Source: Clostridium felsineum DSM 794 (GTDB taxonomy: Bacteria > Bacillota > Clostridia > Clostridiales > Clostridiaceae). From it: 64,000 bases of DNA. The notes under the pieces are model-generated. The model did not search any database. It was given only the letters and a program-made list of their open reading frames with translations, and was not told the origin of the DNA. The DNA is taken from positions 4,340,001 to 4,404,000 of the forward strand of contig NZ_CP096980.1 of assembly GCF_002006355.2 (NCBI RefSeq), written 5' to 3'. The translations under genes and the position numbers were made by a program. Shown piece by piece: positions 33,834 through 42,034 of the stretch. Every line of letters starts with the position of its first letter. Position 1 is the first letter of the stretch.

Positions 33834-34997
33834 ATGAACAAAAACTTTAGAAACATGCTTATTGCCTTTATTGGCGCGTTCTTTTTATCACTATTTTCAA
33901 ACACTTTGTCCCCCTTTATAACTACCATAAAAAATACTTATGGTGTTTCAAGTACTATGATTGCAGTGCTTCCCCCTACAGTTTACTTAGCTTCTTTTGC
34001 TATGAGCATAATCGGTGCTAAATTAATGGCAAAGCTTGATTTAAAAAAAGGCCTTTATTTTGGTTTTTCTTTTATAATAATAGCTAGTACCATAATTATA
34101 TTTGCGAAATCCTTTTATGTATTACTTATAGGATACTTTTTCTCTGGATTTGCAGTTGGAATGGGGTCTCTTATAGCTACTACCATAATATCCTTATTAC
34201 CAAAACAATATCAAAAATTTGGTCTTTATAATGCCTTTTTTGGTCTTGGAGGAATTTTAATTTTACCAATTAGTAAGTTCTTTTTAAAGAATGGTATAAG
34301 CTTTCACTATGTATATATAATACATATTGTAACAATAATTGTGTTTTTCCTTATAGCTACAGGCTTAAAAGATGTATCGATACACAATCAAAATTCTTCA
34401 GAAAACTCTCATGTATCACTTTCAGTACTAAAAAATCCTTTAGTTTTAACTATGTGTTTGGCTATATTCTTTTATGTTGGTGCTGAAATTTCAACCACAA
34501 ATTGGACTGGTACTTTTTTAGAGAAATATTATAGTATAAGTAAGGCAAACGTACCAAATATTTTGCTAGCCTTTTGGATTTTATTTACTCTTGGAAGAGC
34601 TTTTGGAGATAAAATAATTGATAAAATCGGTGCCCTTAGATTTTTATGTATTTCACCAATAATATCTATACTAGGAATATTTATAATATTATCTAAATCT
34701 AATAGCTATTTTGCACTAGTAGGTGTAGGAATTATAGGTATTACTATATCTGTTATATATCCTGCAATTCAAGGCTATATTATACAACATGTTCCGTCTA
34801 AGGATATTCCATCAGCTTCAGCTGTTATAAATATATTTAATAACTGTGGCGCTACATTCTTAACTTATATTATAGGTTTTGCAGCTGGAATAAAGATTAC
34901 TTCTGTGTTTATAATACAAATTATATTTTATTTATATATAATTCTTGCTTCTGCAAAATATCTTAAAAAAACAAAAACTAACAAAAAAGCAGCATAA
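33834..34997 (+). CDS. MFS transporter (FHS-like), lacking a ribosome site
   Basis: A 387-residue, 12-segment transporter. The second half carries FFYVGAEISTTNWTGTFLEKYY and LLAFWILFTLGRAFGD, patterns of the fucose/galactose and related MFS branch, which also includes drug carriers. No Shine-Dalgarno sequence precedes the ATG (ACACATTGAAAAC). The strong site upstream belongs instead to a 9-codon leader frame. Expression may depend on ribosome arrival from that leader. Substrate unknown. Confidence 0.85.
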   Translation: MNKNFRNMLIAFIGAFFLSLFSNTLSPFITTIKNTYGVSSTMIAVLPPTVYLASFAMSIIGAKLMAKLDLKKGLYFGFSFIIIASTIIIFAKSFYVLLIGYFFSGFAVGMGSLIATTIISLLPKQYQKFGLYNAFFGLGGILILPISKFFLKNGISFHYVYIIHIVTIIVFFLIATGLKDVSIHNQNSSENSHVSLSVLKNPLVLTMCLAIFFYVGAEISTTNWTGTFLEKYYSISKANVPNILLAFWILFTLGRAFGDKIIDKIGALRFLCISPIISILGIFIILSKSNSYFALVGVGIIGITISVIYPAIQGYIIQHVPSKDIPSASAVINIFNNCGATFLTYIIGFAAGIKITSVFIIQIIFYLYIILASAKYLKKTKTNKKAA

Positions 34998-35011
34998 AAT
35001 AATGCACCTTT

Positions 35012-35037
35012 GGAGCCTTAAATGGCTCCTTATTTTT
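35012..35037. terminator. Short hairpin between convergent MFS and kinase genes
   Basis: GGAGCC (35012-35017) and GGCTCC (35024-35029), a six-bp GC-rich stem followed by TTATTTTTG on the plus strand. Weak but placed as a terminator for the MFS gene. Confidence 0.6.
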
Positions 35038-36283
35038 GTTCATCGTATAAAAAAACTATACTAAATTTTGTTCCCTGTCCAATAATACTTTTAACAGTTA
35101 TAAATCCACCTTGGTTTTCTATTATACTTTTTGCCATAGATAGACCTATTCCCGTACTGTTTTTATTGTATACTCCCTTTCCTTTATAAAATCGTTCAAA
35201 TATATGAGGTAAATCCTCTTTTGATATACCTCCTCCGTTATCTTCAATCGTTACTTTAACCATTATGGGTGATTTATATATTTCAATTTTTATTTGTCCA
35301 TACTCTTCTGTGTGTTCTATACAATTTTTTATTATATTACTGAAAGCTTCTATAAGCCACTTTTTATCATGCTTAAAATAAGACTTATCAGTACTATTAA
35401 CTGATACCTCTTGATTTTTAAGAACATACATTGGTTTTAAAAGCCTTATACTTTCATCTATTGTCTCTTCTATAGATTTATTTTCATTTTTAAAATCTAT
35501 AGCTCCTGCATCTAATCTTGCCATTTTTAAAAGATTAATTATAAGCCATTCCATCTTATCTAACTGTTTTTCACTTTCATATAAAAACTCATTTACTGTT
35601 TTTTCATCTTTAACACTTTGATTTAAGAGCAATTCATTAAAAATTTTAAGAGATGAAAGAGGTGTTTTTAATTGATGTGATATATCCTGCATCATATTTT
35701 TAAGAAAAATTTTTTCTCCCTTTAGCGTATTCAAAGTATTTTCTATTATTGAACTCATTCTATTAAATGAGGCGCTTAACTTTCCTAGTTCACCTTCTGT
35801 ATAATCATTTAATCTCAGAGAATAATTCCCATTCATTATTTTTTCTGCACCCTTGTAGACTTCATTTATCTTAAAAAATACCTTTCTAAATTGGGTTATA
35901 ATAAGAGCAACACTAAATATGAAATAAAATGCAAAAATTATTAAAGTTATATATATTAGCTTACTATGGAATACATTCAATGTCTCATTTAAGTTGTATT
36001 TACTATCATCAAATCCATATTGTTTTGATAATTCTATTCCTTTTTTTACGTTAACTGTGCTTGTATTCTCTCTAGTAAATGCGCTTATTATATCATTCTT
36101 AATTTCCGGATGAGCTTCTATTAGTGTCTCCATTATTGCTCCATCATTCTTTATAAGTTCACTATTTGCATTAACAGATACTTTATTTACAAAAATATAT
36201 AATGCAAGCATAAATATTAATCCAAATATAAAATTAAGCTGTAGTACCTTCATAATTTCTGGGTTTTTAAGAGCGTCCTTCAC
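35030..36283 (-). CDS. Sensor histidine kinase (HAMP, HisKA)
   Basis: A 417-residue membrane kinase. TM1 (~14-31), an extracellular loop (~32-108), TM2 (~110-132), HAMP (~133-185), the phosphoacceptor His in DISHQLKTPLSS (~203) and a HATPase domain with NIIKNCIEH (N-box), DNGGGIS (G1) and GTKFSI. The start is GTG, after GGGGGAGA, overlapping the response regulator by 17 nt. The signal is unknown. The ABC exporter 2 kb away is a possible target, but the MFS gene intervenes. Confidence 0.92.
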   Translation of the reverse strand: MKDALKNPEIMKVLQLNFIFGLIFMLALYIFVNKVSVNANSELIKNDGAIMETLIEAHPEIKNDIISAFTRENTSTVNVKKGIELSKQYGFDDSKYNLNETLNVFHSKLIYITLIIFAFYFIFSVALIITQFRKVFFKINEVYKGAEKIMNGNYSLRLNDYTEGELGKLSASFNRMSSIIENTLNTLKGEKIFLKNMMQDISHQLKTPLSSLKIFNELLLNQSVKDEKTVNEFLYESEKQLDKMEWLIINLLKMARLDAGAIDFKNENKSIEETIDESIRLLKPMYVLKNQEVSVNSTDKSYFKHDKKWLIEAFSNIIKNCIEHTEEYGQIKIEIYKSPIMVKVTIEDNGGGISKEDLPHIFERFYKGKGVYNKNSTGIGLSMAKSIIENQGGFITVKSIIGQGTKFSIVFLYDEQK

Positions 36284-36968
36284 TTAAATCTCCCCCTTTA
36301 TTCCATCTGTAGCCTATACCTCTTACTGTTATTATATAAGGATTTTCTGAATTATCCTTAAGCTTTTCTCTAAGACGCTTTATATAAACAGAAAGTGTAT
36401 TATCATCTACAAATTCTTCCGAAACATCCCACAGCTTTTGAAGTATTAAATTTCTTTTGAGAGTTTGTCCTGAATTTTCTATAAAAAGCATTAGGAGTTT
36501 TAGTTCCATATGGGTAAGTATTATCTCATCATCATTTTTATATGCCTTGAGTGTTTTTTTATCAATAGAAACATCCCTAGATTTTAATTCTAGTACCTCT
36601 CCGTTACTTGTACATCTTCTTAAGACAGCTTTAATTCGAGATATAAGTTCTTTTATTTTAAATGGCTTTGTTATGTAATCATCTGCTCCCAAATCAAATC
36701 CCATTACTACATTTACTTCCTCATCACAGGCAGTTAAAAATATTATTGGGATATCTGAGTTTTTTCTTATCTCACTACATAAATCATATCCACTTCCATC
36801 TGGTAGCATTAAATCCATAAGTACAAGTGAAAATTTCTCCTTGTTAAAAACTTCTTTAGCATCTTTTATACAATTTGCAGCAGTAACTTCAAATTTTTCA
36901 CTCAAAAGAGTGTATCTAATTCCCATTGAAAGTGCTTCATCATCCTCAACAAGAAGTATTTTTGCCAT
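36267..36968 (-). CDS. OmpR-family response regulator
   Basis: A 233-residue two-domain regulator. The receiver has acidic pocket EDD (8-10), the phospho-acceptor Asp in LVLMDLMLPDG (~52) and Lys in DYITKPF (~103). The C-terminal winged helix (~130-228) has MELKLLMLFIENSGQ and the VYIKRLREKLKDN recognition helix. AGGAGGAG precedes the ATG. It partners the histidine kinase directly downstream. Confidence 0.94.
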   Translation of the reverse strand: MAKILLVEDDEALSMGIRYTLLSEKFEVTAANCIKDAKEVFNKEKFSLVLMDLMLPDGSGYDLCSEIRKNSDIPIIFLTACDEEVNVVMGFDLGADDYITKPFKIKELISRIKAVLRRCTSNGEVLELKSRDVSIDKKTLKAYKNDDEIILTHMELKLLMLFIENSGQTLKRNLILQKLWDVSEEFVDDNTLSVYIKRLREKLKDNSENPYIITVRGIGYRWNKGGDLSEGRS

Positions 36969-37060
36969 AATTACTCCTCCTCTTATCTAACTATGTATAC
37001 TACTAATAATACTAATATAATTTGTTATCAGTATCAAGCAATGATAAATAAATTATATTT

Positions 37061-37095
37061 AGAAGTCTTTCGCCATTTTAAGGCGAAAGACTTCT
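37061..37095 (-). terminator. Terminator after the DUF3189 gene
   Basis: Perfect 14-bp arms AGAAGTCTTTCGCC (37061-37074) and GGCGAAAGACTTCT (37082-37095), loop 7 nt. The minus-strand hairpin starts on the stop codon of the gene. Confidence 0.85.
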
Positions 37096-37567
37096 AACTT
37101 ATCTTTAATACCTTTCTAAGGTTATTCTTCACACCTTTAACTATATTTGCTATCTCCATATAAGCTTTAAGACTTCCATATGTAACAATAGGTCTTCCTA
37201 TACTAACCATATGTAATCTTCTAGATGTAAATCCCCCTATTTTCATAAGTGTGTTAACCGTTGGTTTTGTATCAACTATCATAAGATCTTCATTATTTCC
37301 ATTTAGAATTGAATACATATCTTCAATAGCTGGTATAACAAGATTAGCCGCATATTGTCTACCAATAGTATACACTTTATCTTTAAATTCATCTTCTCCT
37401 ATATAAACAAGATGCCCCATATCTCCTTTATCAATTTTATCAAAGGTTTTTAACTTCAATAGTTCTTCTTTTTTAGGGACTTTATCCATTGGTAACTTAT
37501 TTATGTGTATATTAGCAGCTACTGCAGTAGAATGTGTTCCTCCAACATCATGGTAAATAACTATCAT
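37094..37567 (-). CDS. DUF3189 family protein
   Basis: A 157-residue soluble protein with DVGGTHSTAVAANIHINKLP at the N-terminus, then DKGDMGHLVYIGED (~46-59) and SIGRPIVTYGSLKAY (~122-136), as I recall for DUF3189 in spore-forming Firmicutes. No function is known. It lies downstream of feoB but behind a strong terminator, so it is probably expressed separately. Ribosome site GGTGGGTG. Confidence 0.75.
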   Translation of the reverse strand: MIVIYHDVGGTHSTAVAANIHINKLPMDKVPKKEELLKLKTFDKIDKGDMGHLVYIGEDEFKDKVYTIGRQYAANLVIPAIEDMYSILNGNNEDLMIVDTKPTVNTLMKIGGFTSRRLHMVSIGRPIVTYGSLKAYMEIANIVKGVKNNLRKVLKIS

Positions 37568-37588
37568 TATTTTTCACCCACCAAAAAA

Positions 37589-37627
37589 ACTATAATATAG
37601 GCTTTTTAAAACCTTATATTATAGTTC
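37589..37627 (-). terminator. Terminator after feoB
   Basis: Twelve-bp arms AACTATAATATA (37589-37600) and TATATTATAGTT (37616-37627), with GG/CC extending the stem past a bulge. On the minus strand seven T follow. Ends the feoAB operon. Confidence 0.9.
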
Positions 37628-37647
37628 TCTTTATATTAAGAATATAT

Positions 37648-39414
37648 TCATCTTATTAGTAAAATTCCTATATTATAAATCACAAAACATACTATCCAAG
37701 CTGTACAAATTTGAAAAACAATAGAAAATAAAGTCATCTTCATTCCATACTCTTTCTTCATTGTTCCAAGTGCCGAAATACATGGTGGATACAAAAGTAC
37801 AAAAACTAAGAATACATATGCCGTAAGCGGTGAAAATAAAGTTGGTAAAACTTTTACCAGGTTAGCTCCATAAATTACTCCCATTGTACTTAACACAACT
37901 TCCTTTGCTGCAAGTCCACTTAAAAGAGCTACTGAATTCTGCCAAGTTCCAATACCAAGTGGGGTAAAAAATGGGACCAAAACTCTTCCTATATATGACA
38001 AAAAACTGTATTTAATATCTACCATACCGCCAAATCCAAAATGAGATAATGCCCATATTATAACAGATATGGAGAATATTATAGTTCCTGCTTTCTTTAA
38101 AAATCCTTTTCCCTTATCCCAAGTATGTAAAAATAAGTTTCTAGGTGCTGGAAATTTATATTCTGGAAGCTCTATTACAAGAGGTTCCTCTCCTTTTTTA
38201 AACAGAGTATTTTTCAAACTTTTGCCTATTATAAATGCAATTATAATTCCTAATAAATATAGCGAACCTATTACTAACCCTTTATTTTTAGGGAAAAATG
38301 CTGCTGTCATAAGTGCATATATCGGTAATCTAGCATTACATGACATAAACGGAATTAAGAGTGCTGTTAACTTCCTGTCTTTCTCACTTTCAAGTGTTCT
38401 AGCAGACATTATAGCAGGAACATTACACCCAAACCCCATTACTAGTGGAATAAATGCTTTCCCTGAAAGTCCCATTTTTCTCATTAACTTGTCCATTAAA
38501 AATGCTGCTCTTGCCATATATCCACTGTCTTCTAGTATAGAAATGCAAAAAAATAGAGTTAGTATTATCGGTAAAAATACAACTACTGAAATAACTCCAC
38601 CAAAAATACCATCTATTAAAAAAGAATTAAACCATGGACTTGTAAAGCTTAGTATCTTGTGTAAATATGGGATTATATTATCATCTACTAAACTACTACA
38701 AAAATCTTGCAGCGGTGCTCCAACCCACGAAAATGTTATTTTAAATATTATAAATATTATAAATGCAAAAGCTGGATATGCCATAAATCTATTAAGGAGC
38801 ACTTTATCCAGCATTTCTGTAATTGAGTTTTTAACTTCGTAAATTTGCTTTACAGATTTTTTCAAAATACCTTCTATATAATCATAAGTTTCTTTTTCTG
38901 TGGAAAAATTATATTCATTATCATCCTTAAACTTGGAAAAGTCTTCGTTTTCTAATATAGCCTTAACCTCATCTATATTCTTGTTCTTTGATGCCACTAT
39001 GGGTATAACCTTAACCTTTAGTTCACTTGATAATTTATCGAAATCAAATTTCAGACCTTTTTTTTCTGCAACATCTATCATATTTAAAAGCAGTATAATT
39101 GGTTTTTTAAACTCCTTGAGCTGCATTGTAAGATAAAGATTTCTGTCAAGATTTGCAGCATCTACTATGTTTATTATTATATCAACATTACCATTCTCTA
39201 GAAAATTCTTTGATACTTTTTCCTCGTTTGAATAAGTATCCATTGCATATATTCCAGGTAAGTCCACAATCTTAATATCTTTATTTAAGTATCCCTCTTT
39301 TTTTTCAACCGTAACACCTGCCCAGTTTCCGACATATTGGTTTGAACCTGTAAGTACATTAAACAAAGAAGTCTTACCAACATTAGGATTACCAATAAGT
39401 GCAGCTGTAACCAT
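37648..39414 (-). CDS. feoB: Ferrous iron transport protein B
   Basis: A 588-residue membrane GTPase that imports Fe2+. The G domain (~1-160) has G1 GNPNVGKTS, G3 DLPGIY and G4 NMID. A helical linker (~165-205) leads to the membrane part with two Gate (nucleoside-recognition-like) domains, including GYMARAAFLMDK and GFGCNVPAI with the conserved Cys. It is shorter than the ~770-residue enterobacterial protein, as is usual in Clostridium. Its ATG overlaps the feoA stop (TAATG). A Fur box lies upstream of feoA. Confidence 0.95.
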   Translation of the reverse strand: MVTAALIGNPNVGKTSLFNVLTGSNQYVGNWAGVTVEKKEGYLNKDIKIVDLPGIYAMDTYSNEEKVSKNFLENGNVDIIINIVDAANLDRNLYLTMQLKEFKKPIILLLNMIDVAEKKGLKFDFDKLSSELKVKVIPIVASKNKNIDEVKAILENEDFSKFKDDNEYNFSTEKETYDYIEGILKKSVKQIYEVKNSITEMLDKVLLNRFMAYPAFAFIIFIIFKITFSWVGAPLQDFCSSLVDDNIIPYLHKILSFTSPWFNSFLIDGIFGGVISVVVFLPIILTLFFCISILEDSGYMARAAFLMDKLMRKMGLSGKAFIPLVMGFGCNVPAIMSARTLESEKDRKLTALLIPFMSCNARLPIYALMTAAFFPKNKGLVIGSLYLLGIIIAFIIGKSLKNTLFKKGEEPLVIELPEYKFPAPRNLFLHTWDKGKGFLKKAGTIIFSISVIIWALSHFGFGGMVDIKYSFLSYIGRVLVPFFTPLGIGTWQNSVALLSGLAAKEVVLSTMGVIYGANLVKVLPTLFSPLTAYVFLVFVLLYPPCISALGTMKKEYGMKMTLFSIVFQICTAWIVCFVIYNIGILLIR

Positions 39415-39641
39415 TACTTATCCTCCTTAAGAAAAATATTTTTAGCGTCCTTTTTTCTAATAGCTATATTGAATCCTCTTACATTTACAAGTATAGGATC
39501 ACCTAATGGCGCTACCATTTTAACCTCTACTTCAGTACCTTCTATAAAACCTAAAGCACTTAACCTCTTCGAAAGTTTTTCGTCTCCGACTATACTTTTT
39601 ATACTTCTTTTACTATTAGCTTTTAAATCACATAAACTCAT
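39414..39641 (-). CDS. feoA: Ferrous iron transport protein A
   Basis: A 75-residue SH3-like protein, small partner of FeoB. It has LSKRLSALGFIEGTEVEVKMVAPLGDP, the typical FeoA core, and ends with IAIRKKDAKNIFL. Normal length. GGAGG lies 8 nt before the ATG. First gene of the feoAB operon and directly behind a Fur-type operator. Confidence 0.94.
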   Translation of the reverse strand: MSLCDLKANSKRSIKSIVGDEKLSKRLSALGFIEGTEVEVKMVAPLGDPILVNVRGFNIAIRKKDAKNIFLKEDK

Positions 39642-39705
39642 ATATAAAATACCTCCGCAATAGTTTTGTGCTTCTAATAATCTCTACTTATATGATATTA
39701 TAAAT

Positions 39706-39724
39706 GATAGTGATTGTCAATATC
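39706..39724. promoter_or_regulatory. Fur box overlapping the feoA promoter
   Basis: GATAGTGATTGTCAATATC agrees with the 19-bp Fur consensus GATAATGATAATCATTATC at 15 of 19 positions. On the minus strand it overlaps TTGACA, the likely -35 of feoA, with TATCAT 17 nt further. Iron-dependent repression is expected. Confidence 0.8.
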
Positions 39725-39783
39725 ATTTTTAGTCACTTACTTTACTGCTACTTTATATCATGAGTTTTATAGGAAATAAATTT

Positions 39784-40536
39784 TTAATCTTTAACCCAAT
39801 AACTACTGCAGTCATTTTTCCTATCCATAAAACCATACTCTATTAATGCTCTCCTTATTGTAGCATAATCATCATATATTCTCTTAATTATCAAATTAAC
39901 TTGCTTTTCAGTATACTGTTCTCCGCGTTTAAAATTAATTAATATATGTTTTAGTACAACTACCTTCTTCTTTTCTTTTGCTGGAAAATCTTTAAGATGA
40001 TTATTTTTATCAAAACAATTTTTAATTATATTTTTTTCCTCTTTTTCTGTTATTAAAAATCTATCATCTGTCATTGTTACGCTTTTGTGAACGCCTATAA
40101 GCTCATCTTCATTACTTTTGTTTTCATTTATTATTTCCATTATGGCCATAAACACTTTAGCTTGTTTTTCTTTTTCCTTAAGCTTAAATCTATAATTTCT
40201 AACAGTCGAATTACTTGTCATCATTTTTTCAGCTATTTCCTTGTCTGAAAGTCCACTTTTATAAAGCATTAAAAATTGTTTTTGCATATCAGTTATGCCT
40301 GTATACACTTTACTCATATTTATTAAATAATCAAACACCGATTTGTGACTATTTTTAATATGAACTTGCATGTATTTTTTAGCATCATAAAAATTTTCTT
40401 CTTCTTTATATATTACTCCACTTTCATAAACTTTACCACATATAAGACATATATATTCTTCCTTTTTATCATCATACATGTATCCCCTTTTTATATCTTC
40501 AACACTTGAACTAAAAAACAATTCAGAAATATCCAT
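39784..40536 (-). CDS. DUF2087 transcriptional regulator with LuxR-like HTH
   Basis: A 250-residue protein in three parts. An N-terminal Cys/His cluster (CLICGKVY, then HIKNSH, ~30-65) could bind zinc. A LuxR-like HTH follows (TDMQKQFLMLYKSGLSDKEIAEKM, ~82-115). The C-terminal DUF2087 domain (~175-250) has KKVVVLKHIL, YTEKQVNLII and RRALIEYGFMDR. Its promoter carries two palindromes with AAACA/TGTTT half-sites, so autoregulation is likely. It is upstream of feoAB on the same strand but separated by the Fur-controlled promoter. Confidence 0.82.
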   Translation of the reverse strand: MDISELFFSSSVEDIKRGYMYDDKKEEYICLICGKVYESGVIYKEEENFYDAKKYMQVHIKNSHKSVFDYLINMSKVYTGITDMQKQFLMLYKSGLSDKEIAEKMMTSNSTVRNYRFKLKEKEKQAKVFMAIMEIINENKSNEDELIGVHKSVTMTDDRFLITEKEEKNIIKNCFDKNNHLKDFPAKEKKKVVVLKHILINFKRGEQYTEKQVNLIIKRIYDDYATIRRALIEYGFMDRKNDCSSYWVKD

Positions 40537-40558
40537 TCTATCCCTCTTTTCATATTAT

Positions 40559-40612
40559 GCAAACATTATACGATATTGTTTGCTCATTTGTCAACTAAAC
40601 AATATATTGTTT
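40559..40612 (-). promoter_or_regulatory. Promoter and twin operators of the DUF2087 gene
   Basis: On the minus strand TTGACA (40589-40594), 18 nt, TATAAT (40565-40570): a consensus promoter. Palindrome AAACAATATATTGTTT (40597-40612, perfect 16 bp) sits just upstream of the -35. GCAAACA-N11-TGTTTGC (40559-40583) covers the -10. Confidence 0.75.
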
Positions 40613-40630
40613 GTATTTCGTTAATTAACC

Positions 40631-40659
40631 TTGCTACGATATATATAATGTGCTATTAT
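40631..40659 (+). promoter_or_regulatory. Promoter of the antiporter leader
   Basis: TTGCTA (40631-40636), exactly 17 nt, TATTAT (40654-40659). Predicted start near 40667 gives a ~130-nt leader. Confidence 0.6.
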
Positions 40660-40731
40660 AATAATCAAATGATTATATTGATTTTCGGTTGAACAAATAT
40701 TAATTTGTTTTCAAGAGCATTTGAATTTCTG

Positions 40732-40769
40732 GGGTGGGAAATTCCTTAAGGGGATTTCCTGCCCTTTTT
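40732..40769 (+). terminator. Terminator-like hairpin inside the antiporter leader
   Basis: Arms 40732-40745 and 40751-40764 pair over 14 bp with three G-U wobbles and a 5-nt loop, followed by TTTTT. It lies between the promoter and the ribosome site of the antiporter gene, with small stems AACAAAT/ATTTGTT and TCAA/TTGA ahead. This is the position of a transcription attenuator. Confidence 0.7.
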
Positions 40770-40799
40770 GCGTGCATAATATTATAGGAGGTGTAAGCT

Positions 40800-41978
40800 T
40801 TGAAAATTTTACTAGACATTGCTTTAATTTTAGTTTTTACAAAGATAGGTGCTTTAATTAGTACACATTTTAAAATGCCTGGAGTTCTTGGTGAACTCTT
40901 AGCTGGTGTGCTCCTTGGCCCTTTTGTTTTAAATCTTATTCACGAAAGTTCAGACATAAAACTTTTATCTGATTTAGGTGTCATATTCCTAATGTTTTTA
41001 GCAGGAGTCGAAACAAATTTTGAAGAATTAAAAAAAGCTGGTAAAAGTTCACTTTTAATTGCATTTGGCGGAGTTATCATACCCTTAATACTTGGAACAT
41101 TTTCGGCTTATATGTTTTTTGACAATTTTTACGAGAACTTATTTATAGGGGTAATTTTAACTGCAACTAGTGTCAGCATCTCTGTTCAAACACTAACAGA
41201 ACTAGGAAAATTAAATACACGTTCTGGAATAAATATATTAGGATCAGCTGTAATTGATGATATTTTAGGTCTTATTTTAATCGCAACTGTACTTGCAACC
41301 TCAGGAGGTGCTAAAAGTGGAAGTTCTTCACTAATAATCACCTTTATTCACATAGGTATATTTTGTATAGTGTCAATTTTAGCGCTTTATTTCTTGCCAA
41401 AACATATTGATAAATTAATAAATAAATTTAAACCTCAAGCAGGACTTACCCTTTTCTCTATAGCAGCTGCACTTCTTTGTGCTTTTGCAGCCGAAGAACT
41501 TGGAATCGCCTCAATAACTGGTGCTTACATATGTGGATTAATCCTATCTACTACAAGCCATAAGGAATATCTAGAAAAAAGAATAAAAATTATATCGAGT
41601 TCTTTTTTATCTCCTATTTTCTTTGCTTCAGTTGGAATATCTGCCAGTGTCAATGGCTTGAATTTTGAAGTGATTTTAATAACCTTAGTTATGTTTTCAA
41701 TTGCTGTAATTGGTAAGATTGTTGGTTGTGGTTTGCCTGCTATCGCACTTAAATTCAAAAAAAGCGAGGCACTTCAAATTGGAGTTGGTATGGTTTCAAG
41801 AGGAGAAGTTGCTATAATAACTGCAAATATGGGGCTTCAGGCAAAAATTATATCTGAAGAAGTATTTTTACCTACTTTAATTGTAGTTATACTAACAACT
41901 ATAATAACACCTTTACTTCTTAAAATAGTATTTTCACACAAGATAGAAAAACATATTGATAAAAACATCACAGTATGA
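40800..41978 (+). CDS. CPA2-family cation:proton antiporter
   Basis: A 392-residue protein with ~12 membrane segments and no C-terminal TrkA domain, as in NapA-like and KefB-core Na+/H+ antiporters. Notable: MPGVLGELLAGVLLGPF near the start, the ASVIDDILGL-type motif (SAVIDDILGLIL, ~152) with the ion-binding Asp pair, and SRGEVAII (~337). The start is TTG at 40800, 6-7 nt after GGAGGTG. The leader contains an apparent attenuator, so ion or nucleotide sensing is possible. Confidence 0.88.
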   Translation: MKILLDIALILVFTKIGALISTHFKMPGVLGELLAGVLLGPFVLNLIHESSDIKLLSDLGVIFLMFLAGVETNFEELKKAGKSSLLIAFGGVIIPLILGTFSAYMFFDNFYENLFIGVILTATSVSISVQTLTELGKLNTRSGINILGSAVIDDILGLILIATVLATSGGAKSGSSSLIITFIHIGIFCIVSILALYFLPKHIDKLINKFKPQAGLTLFSIAAALLCAFAAEELGIASITGAYICGLILSTTSHKEYLEKRIKIISSSFLSPIFFASVGISASVNGLNFEVILITLVMFSIAVIGKIVGCGLPAIALKFKKSEALQIGVGMVSRGEVAIITANMGLQAKIISEEVFLPTLIVVILTTIITPLLLKIVFSHKIEKHIDKNITV

Positions 41979-41989
41979 TGTTCTTATAA

Positions 41990-42028
41990 AAAAAAGTTAT
42001 CCTAGACTATATATAGGATAGCTTTTTT
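41990..42028. terminator. Bidirectional terminator
   Basis: Fifteen-bp arms (41990-42004, 42014-42028) with one G-U wobble, an A-tract on one side and a T-tract on the other, between the convergent antiporter and chemoreceptor genes. Confidence 0.9.
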
Positions 42029-42034
42029 AATATA

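Noticed and set aside
38069..38842. 257-codon frame opposite feoB
   Set aside because: The longest mirror frame in the window, but feoB is conserved along the whole stretch, and no ribosome site or promoter serves this frame.
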